A stretch of DNA of 64,000 nt from Candidatus Steffania adelgidicola. Lineage in GTDB: Bacteria > Pseudomonadota > Gammaproteobacteria > Enterobacterales > Enterobacteriaceae. Positions 57,547 to 64,000 of this stretch are shown here, in pieces; position 1 is the first letter of the stretch, and every line of letters starts with the position of its first letter. The DNA lies in the NCBI RefSeq assembly GCF_020541225.1, contig NZ_CP045889.1:930001-994000 (forward strand), in the 5' to 3' direction. Below the pieces are notes generated by a model. That model made no database searches and had not been told where the DNA came from. It saw nothing but the letters and a program-made list of their open reading frames with translations. Position numbers and translations under genes: made by a program.

Positions 57547-58818
57547 TTAAGGATTCCAACGGTATTTTAAATAGTCTACCGCAGTGGCAGTCTGTGGCTG
57601 GGTGAGATAAGCTTCCCTAAATAGAATGGTTCCGCTTATCTCTGGTAACTTATCGTTAAAATCTAATTCTCTCCTTAACTCTAACACTCCATTTTCTAAC
57701 CCCCAATCCGGTTCAGATTTTGTAGGGTTTCCTATTTTATATAGCGCAATACCAATATAAAGCTGAGTATCGGTATCGCGCACAACCTCAGACCACCATT
57801 TTGCTAACACATCATATCTGACTTTCTTGTGCTTTACAGGCCAATACAACTGCGGGGCAACATAGTCTATAAGTCCATTTTTTACCCACTGCCTAATATC
57901 TGCATAAGCGGTATCGTATGCAGCCCCCCCCCCTTCAGTAGCTGAACCCCGTGGATCATCTGCTATGTTACGCCATATCCCGTTAGGGCTAATACCAAAC
58001 TTAATATTCGCGTTAAGGGATTTTATTACGTGATATACCTGCTGCACCATGCACAATGTATTGCTGCGGCGCCAATCAGCTTTTTCAGTAAAACCTTGTC
58101 CATATTGATGATATGTAGCATCATCATCCAACTGAGAGTTTTTACTTTCATCATAAAAATAATCATCAAACTGAATCCCATCAACTTGATAATTATTGAT
58201 TAGTTCCCTAACTATGTTTGTAATCCAATTTCGAACATCTGGCAGTCCCGGATCCAGAACGTAATGGCTACGAGCTATCCGGATCCAGTCAGGATGCAAT
58301 GAGAAAACGCTCGCGGGTGATACACCAAGCATTACATGGAGTCTTAAAGAGGTTTTTAAGTGCGTATTTAGAGTAACTCGATATGGATTGAGCCACGCAT
58401 GTATTTTTAGACCTCTTTTATGCGCTTCTTCAAGAATAAATTCTAAAGGATCATAGCCCGGGTCCTGACCTGCTATTCCTGTTAGAACCTCAGACCAGGG
58501 TAAAATCGCAGAGTGATACAGAACATTACCATCGGGTTTGACCTGAAAAAAAACTGTATTAATCCCTAATCTTACTAGATTATCCAACTTAGCTACCAAC
58601 TCTTTTTTCTGCAATCGAATCCGCAAAACATCATTTTTTGCATCAAGACTAGAGATTGAAGGCCAATCAAGCCCATAAAGAGTAGTTAACCAGACACCAC
58701 GAACATCAAGTTCCTGAGACTTATTAGTTGAAAACGGCGCTAACTCTATCGATCGTTCATGCTTAGCACCTAGCAAAAACCCCAAGCAGAATAATACTAG
58801 CATGATGCTACGTACCAT
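57547..58818 (-). CDS. digH: DigH (YddW), glycosyl hydrolase-like peptidoglycan enzyme
   Basis: GHL10/DUF187-family enzyme; E. coli DigH is an outer-membrane lipoprotein cleaving denuded glycan strands at division septa. Conserved LGINTVFFQVKPDGN, LEEAHKRGLKIHAWLNPYRV, VDGIQFDDYFYDE, GISPNGIWRN, DYVAPQLYWP and PEISGTILFREAYL. 423 aa against 439. The N-terminus is a hydrophobic signal (residues 4-18), but the cleavage region GFLLGAKHERS has no lipobox Cys; the only Cys (residue 11) lies inside the hydrophobic core. Ten consecutive G encode the EGGGAA stretch (57924-57933), a slippage-prone tract. Next to no other division gene. Confidence 0.92.
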   Translation of the reverse strand: MVRSIMLVLFCLGFLLGAKHERSIELAPFSTNKSQELDVRGVWLTTLYGLDWPSISSLDAKNDVLRIRLQKKELVAKLDNLVRLGINTVFFQVKPDGNVLYHSAILPWSEVLTGIAGQDPGYDPLEFILEEAHKRGLKIHAWLNPYRVTLNTHLKTSLRLHVMLGVSPASVFSLHPDWIRIARSHYVLDPGLPDVRNWITNIVRELINNYQVDGIQFDDYFYDESKNSQLDDDATYHQYGQGFTEKADWRRSNTLCMVQQVYHVIKSLNANIKFGISPNGIWRNIADDPRGSATEGGGAAYDTAYADIRQWVKNGLIDYVAPQLYWPVKHKKVRYDVLAKWWSEVVRDTDTQLYIGIALYKIGNPTKSEPDWGLENGVLELRRELDFNDKLPEISGTILFREAYLTQPQTATAVDYLKYRWNP

Positions 58819-60826
58819 TTTATTATAACGCAGATCTATTCTCCTCTAAATAAACACATAACGCACTGATTATTAAGTTTTCTATGTAAAGATTTCGAAA
58901 TATTGTTCCCTCATCATCACAGCTAACTTTACATATTTTTGAGATGTAATAAGAGTATGATACTTAGCTATACATCTTAATAAGAGAAAAACAGAAAATA
59001 TTTTCTACACCAATTCTACACTAATTAATAGGGATAAGAGCATGGCCGCTACGAAACTTATTGTCACCCCCAAGCATATCCCTAAAGATAATCGTATTTA
59101 TTTTCAAGTCATTTATGTTAAAATTTTTAGGCTTCTATTGACTTTAATAAAGTTATTACGATCTGATAATAATCAAATCTTTGCTTAATCGCAAAGAGAA
59201 AGATTTTCTCACAGTATCATCTTAAGTACTGAATAATACTTCAGTTAACACATCTTTTATATACCTATATACATTGCTAGATTATATTTTTCCTTTTGGG
59301 ATATTACAATGAACTAATACATTGCTTGCTACAAAATGTAGACATTAACTAAGGAAAGTGCATATTTCCTTTCTCCATAAAAATGCGCTTGCTTGGAAAA
59401 AGCAAAAGTCTATAATTGTTTTTTGATTATTGTTTATTAGCACTTAACGTATAGTTATAAACACATGTAAAAACTCATTATGAATTATTCATCCTCTTCA
59501 CTTTATCACCAGGGATTAACAGTGATTATATTATATAATCTACGCGTACACATTTTTCATTAAGCAATGCTTGATTATGCTATTATATATTTTATACTGT
59601 AGACATAATATTTTCTCATGTATTTCACAAAAAATTCTCACTCTCTGATTCAGTAATCAGCACTTTCATCTGAATTCTCATATAAAAAAGCATCCCCATT
59701 TAGATTAAACTACTACTTAATTATCAAAAGATTACTGACAGATATCAGTATTCGTCCCTAACGCTTACATCTAAAAGATAGCATAGGATTGTATCCTAAA
59801 AACACCCACTCTCTAAAATTGATCATGTTGTTACCATTCACAAAACATTCATTGATCACTCCTATCGCCCTGAGCAAAAGCAAATAAAAGATTATAACTG
59901 ATCTGACGTGCAACCTTGATATTGGGCGTCATCACTTCATGCTTGTATCGACAAAGCATGATAGTATCTTACTTAACTAGATTTTTAATAGGCATTCTTT
60001 TATAAAGAAGATTGATAGATAAAAATTAATCGAATAATCAAGGCATATATTTATGCCTTAAATATAGCAAAAATTAGCTCTTGATTCAAAAATTCTAATG
60101 AATATTGATATTTTTATCAAATAGTAAACTTATTTAGCAGAAATATGATTGCTTACTCACTATCTACTAGTTTAGTAGATAGTGCTGAATCCATCCATAT
60201 TAAATCACACTAAAGTCAACATAATCCTATCTTAGGTAACAGGATCCTATCCTTATCTTTTAACACTTATGCTTAATGATTATTATAGAAGCATAGGAGA
60301 CTAGTCTTATTTGTTTTAAGCAAGACATATACACATATACAAAACAATTCTTAACACTATGCAACAAATTCAAAACAACCTACAAGATACATTTTGTCTT
60401 AGTTATTAATAGAAATTAATAAAGCATATTAAATCATCTAGCACTCACACCCGTAGATCTATTATAGATAATAGCATTAAGCAAATTTACTCTACTATAT
60501 CAAATGTAATAATCTATTTAAAAATCAGAAAAACATACAGTAAAAATATGTTATTAGGTGCTCTAAGCAACTCATTTAATTACAATCAAAATCTTCACCA
60601 CTATATCAATCAGTTAAAATGATAAATATTCGGCATATAGGATTATCTTGTTTATTAAATTCTCAGGGCTATGAGCCTTTATTTTAAACAGAAATAATTT
60701 CAATACAGGACTTTTTGTAAATTGCTCTAGAAGAAAATGAGCAAGCTTCTAAACATAGACTTTACCGTACAGAACGAGTATGAAATAATTAGAAGATCTT
60801 GCATCTTCTGTAATCGAGGTAGTCCA
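58819..60826. other. Divergent non-coding stretch between digH and rppH
   Basis: 2 kb without an intact gene. A small plus-strand frame at 59042-59188 (48 aa beginning MAATKLIVTPKHIPKD) has slightly higher G+C at its start but matches no family I know. A 12-bp hairpin is at 60158-60184. Confidence 0.6.
60158..60184. repeat. 12-bp hairpin
   Basis: CACTATCTACTA / TAGTAGATAGTG with loop GTT, perfect. No T-run. About 640 bases upstream of rppH. Confidence 0.6.
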
Positions 60827-61345
60827 GTGATCGATAATAATGGCTACCGATCGAATGTTGGTATTGTCATTTGCAATCTCAACGGGCAAGTGCTATGGGC
60901 TAAGCGCTATGGTCAGCGTTCCTGGCAATTCCCTCAAGGGGGTATCAATGCTGGCGAGACCGCTGAGCAGGCAATGTACCGTGAGTTATTTGAAGAGATC
61001 GGCGTAAGCCGAAAAGATGTAGATATCCTCGCTGCAACGCATTACTGGTTACGTTATAAACTTCCCAAGCGATTAGTGCGCTGGGATAGAAAACCAATAT
61101 GTATTGGTCAGAAACAAAAATGGTTTCTTCTACGACTTATATCTTCAGATGGAGCTATCAATATGCGCCAGGGAGAAATCCCTGAATTTGATATGTGGTG
61201 CTGGGTTAGCTTCTGGTATCCGGTACGTCAGGTCGTTTCTTTTAAACGAGACGTTTATCGTCGGGTAATGAAAGAATTTTCTGCGGCTATAACGTCAGGT
61301 ATGCACTCTTCAGTCTTTCCGCACAGACGAAAAAAATCTAAATAA
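60827..61345 (+). CDS. rppH: RNA pyrophosphohydrolase RppH
   Basis: Nudix enzyme removing pyrophosphate from mRNA 5' ends, which triggers RNase E decay. The Nudix box runs from GGINAGET to REL-EEIGV (residues 38-60), with Glu53, Glu56 and Glu57 at E. coli numbering. [20 protein letters not shown] and [20 protein letters not shown] are conserved. The family start aligns with GTG 60827, which has GAGGT six bases upstream; the frame is open upstream to ATG 60737, but those 30 residues are not in the family. 172 aa against 176; the tail is short and basic. In E. coli ptsP follows; here it is gone. Confidence 0.97.
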   Translation: MIDNNGYRSNVGIVICNLNGQVLWAKRYGQRSWQFPQGGINAGETAEQAMYRELFEEIGVSRKDVDILAATHYWLRYKLPKRLVRWDRKPICIGQKQKWFLLRLISSDGAINMRQGEIPEFDMWCWVSFWYPVRQVVSFKRDVYRRVMKEFSAAITSGMHSSVFPHRRKKSK

Positions 61346-63757
61346 TCAGATAATACTGATACATTTTTAAGACATGCTCAAAAAGTCATCATCACAGAAA
61401 ATTTATCGGCTCTATTTCGCTTTTCTTAAACAACACATTTGAAGGGATATATACTAAAATCTGTTGGTTTTCTTTAAAGGAAACAGATCGTCATTTCTAT
61501 TACCTAGTATAAAAATACTATTTCAAATAAATTCCAGATCCCTACATGCGAAATGATAGTAAACAAGGGAGTTATTTGCAAGCTGATTCGAGATCCCGAG
61601 ATTCCTCTCAGGTTAAAAACCTGTCGAAAAGAATATGGATATATTAGCCACTTATTTAAGTGGCTAATACTCATTCTGACAGAGCAACGCAACGGTTTAG
61701 GTATTGGTCGTATGATAAAAAAATCAATCGTGTATTACTAACTTAGTAACCGGTATGTCTTTTTGTTTTTCGTACACATGAGGTATATCAATAGCCTGAG
61801 TGAGCGATGGATGTTGCATCTTGATGATAGTAAATAATCCGATTGAGTAACTTAAAACCTCATACAGATAATCATAAATGTCACATCTGATTCATTTTCC
61901 GTAATAAATTAGGAGAAACTTGATGGGGGTACTGCAGGATAACCCGCACAATACTAAAACATCACAGTTATTCTCAATACCGATTTAAGCGCACAATATG
62001 ACTAAAATCTTAATGATTGGTAGAGGATATAAATCTTTAGCTCACAGAGTCCTCCGAAAGCTAGAAAATATCGTTCTTTTAGAAAACAGGGGGAAATTCT
62101 ATTAAGAAAATTCCAAAGCTATTTCTAAAACAATCCTCGAAACGTTCTGCTAAGAACGTTACCTATTATTATCAACGTCAATTCTTATATACTGAGAAGT
62201 ATAAAATACATATCGAAGCTTACTCAACATCTGCATCACTTCTACTTAACCAGAGATGGTTATAATTTCAATATAAGCAATGTTTTGTCGCAAGACCCCT
62301 CTTATCCTCTAAGATGATCTTGCGTTTGATTATACGTGCACTCAATGCAAGCAATGAAGTACAATAATTTATTGATATTTTTTAAAAATTATCATGAAGG
62401 TGTTTATCTTTTGGTTCTATAAAAATAGGATTCCATAATCCTTAGAAGTTAAATAGGCGATAAGACACATCAAGCTATACAAGTAGAATTACTACATATA
62501 TGAAAATATTCAAACAGAAAAGCTTATTTTTCAGAACATGTAGAGAGAGAAATAGCCTAGTTATCTAAAACTGTGCATCCCACTTGAACTCATAACTAGT
62601 TGGTATCATAAACTGTGAATTAACACTCACAGCCTAAGATTCCTTAAATCCTGGCGGCCTAATTTAGGAATGGACAAAGCAGAGAAATCAACGAAGCGTT
62701 ATCATCATCAAACATAGTATTCCTGATACCATTGACTAACAATGTATGTACAACGGTGATTTTTAGGTGATCTCATTCTGAGCTGGTGCTAAGGAAGAAG
62801 ATTATTACACCTAGCGGTGTTATCTATTATTTAGCGATATTAGCGAAAATTAAAGCGTTACTCACAGTAGCGACTTACAGTCGTATACGTCTTTCACTTT
62901 TTCAGTTCCTCATAGCAACTCTAAGTAAGATGCTTAGATAAATAAAACCACTTCATACAATCGTATCTATTCACCTATTTGTATAATATTTTTCCTATAT
63001 TGAGTACAAAATTCAGATTGATTGATGGAATGTTGAGTGTATACGATTATATCCTCTTCCTTTCTTAATCTTTTGATACACTAATTCTCACTGCGAGCGT
63101 ATTAATAACAACAGCACACTAATGAATTTCTATTACCCTGATAACAGCACTGATACAAGAAACCTAATATTGAGGATAAGATTTATATCATCTATTACTT
63201 ATATATACCCCCACCAACACTACCGCATCTCGATTCAGACATGCATCTCTCGTGATGTTAAAAAGGAGCAAGGATCTGACTGGAGTTCTTCATGAATCAT
63301 GAAGATAAAAAGATAAAGTATTCCCAAAAAAGAAGCGAAAATATCTTACAAAATACCATATAAAATCTCACACAGCCATATCTCCCTTTGATATCAGAAG
63401 ATATCAATCTAACCGTTATCTATAGAATTTGATATAGGATAAAATATTCGCTTTCTAAAATAGAAAAAAGAAGGACTCATAATGAAACATAAGTCTTGCC
63501 ATGCAAATGTAAAGTTTTATATGAAATTACAGTGATATCTTTCTTTAAAATCAAAAATTATCCTTAAAATATCTTTATAGTTTAATTAATATACTAAAAG
63601 ATATATTTTCTTTAGAAAGAACCGCTGCATTTATGCTATAGCATCAAAATTCGAAATTCAGCTTAACTGTAGTTAAAAATCCTAATGTAATTAACATACT
63701 GAGGTCAAATAAATAACTAGTATTTATACATCATATTATCATAATTGTATTCGGTTT
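61346..63757. other. 2.4-kb non-coding stretch
   Basis: Convergent region between rppH and mreD with no coding signal; an open frame at 61553-61741 (plus) matches nothing. A 13-bp hairpin lies at 61642-61669 and an 8-bp stem AACGTTCT/AGAACGTT at 62141-62160. ptsP and maf/rng, the E. coli neighbours, are not readable. Confidence 0.65.
61642..61669 (+). repeat. 13-bp hairpin
   Basis: TATTAGCCACTTA / TAAGTGGCTAATA with a two-base centre, perfect, about 300 bases after rppH. Followed by CTCATTCTG without a T-run. Possible decayed terminator. Confidence 0.55.
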
Positions 63758-64000
63758 TTACTGTACGGAAAATTGACGATATATTTTTTGCATTAGTAGG
63801 GATAACCAAGGCCATAATATGCTATCCATCACGCTACTAAAGAATATTTCCGGGCGGAATGTAATATCAATAACTAAAAACTCTGTCCAAAATATGATAA
63901 TCTGGGTAGTTAATGACAGCAGCATTACAATTAGGGATTGTTGCCAAAGAACCTTATTACGCAAAAATGGAAATTTAAACACCACCAGATAGACGAGAAT
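63758..64000 (-). CDS. mreD: Rod-shape protein MreD, C-terminal part
   Basis: Inner-membrane component of the MreBCD elongation complex. The readable C-terminal half contains FLRNKVLWQQSLIVMLLSL, FRPEIFFSSV and the closing LWPWLSLLMQKIYRQFSVQ, which match the E. coli MreD tail residue for residue in most positions. The frame continues in phase to the window edge (ILVYLV), so the gene is cut by the window and not truncated. mreC and mreB would be expected further right. Retention of mreD contrasts with the decayed rodZ at 24.5 kb. Confidence 0.95.
   Translation of the reverse strand: MLVYLVVFKFPFLRNKVLWQQSLIVMLLSLTTQIIIFWTEFLVIDITFRPEIFFSSVMDSILWPWLSLLMQKIYRQFSVQ

Noticed and set aside
59042-59188. 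48-aa plus frame starting MAATKLIVTPKHIPKD
   Set aside because: Good-looking first 15 residues and a weak AAGAG upstream, but the rest is AT-rich junk and no family fits. Mentioned in the gap entry, not called a gene.

Overview
The window looks like a piece of the chromosome of a host-restricted gamma-proteobacterial (Enterobacterales) symbiont in an intermediate-to-late stage of genome reduction. Every intact gene is an ordinary housekeeping gene whose protein aligns almost end to end with its Escherichia/Serratia/Sodalis-type homologue. The 33 genes cover only about 30 kb of 64 kb (roughly 47%). The rest is very AT-rich DNA with stop codons in every frame, no insertion sequences, no phage genes, no rRNA and no CRISPR. 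Genes that lie far apart in E. coli stand side by side here, separated by 0.7-3.3 kb of eroded DNA. I cannot fix the genus from sequence alone. Serratia symbiotica-like, Sodalis-allied, or other sap-feeder co-symbionts all fit.

Layout. 0.9-3 kb: gmhA (apparently with an ATT start) and ppa. 5.6-7.8 kb: lptG-lptF. 9-10.5 kb: yggT and yggS. 12.5-16 kb: fpr and ydjM. 17.5-23.4 kb: the block der-bamB-yfgM-hisS-ispG, followed by a decayed rodZ and then rlmN and ndk (to 26.9 kb), which is the E. coli gene order. 27.6-31.7 kb: the macromolecular-synthesis operon rpsU-dnaG-rpoD. 32.2 kb: a decayed initiator-tRNA gene. 33.8-39.5 kb: the whole sufABCDSE operon, in which sufB carries a 5' frameshift at an A6 tract. 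41-44.7 kb: metK and aroC. 46.6 kb: a nucleotide-sugar epimerase. 50.9-55.5 kb: infA, murJ and rpsT. 57.5-61.3 kb: digH/yddW and rppH. The window ends inside mreD. 29 of 33 genes are on the minus strand, so replication forks probably pass from right to left.

How the genes fit together. Suf is the only Fe-S assembly system visible. Its products would serve IspG (isoprenoid precursors) and RlmN (radical-SAM rRNA/tRNA methylation). Fpr can supply electrons to IspG through flavodoxin, and MetK supplies S-adenosylmethionine. gmhA, lptF, lptG, bamB and the epimerase point to an outer membrane that still carries heptose-containing LPS. murJ, digH and mreD point to a peptidoglycan wall. RpsU/DnaG/RpoD, InfA, RpsT, HisS, Der and RppH are information processing.

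I did not find a new multigene system. The second-look signals are small-scale: long near-perfect hairpins confined to non-coding DNA, the sufB frameshift with a poly-A slippage site, the ATT start of gmhA, a cluster of DnaA boxes, a 7-bp tandem repeat, a G10 tract inside digH, and relics of rodZ, tRNA-fMet and two unidentified gene ends.
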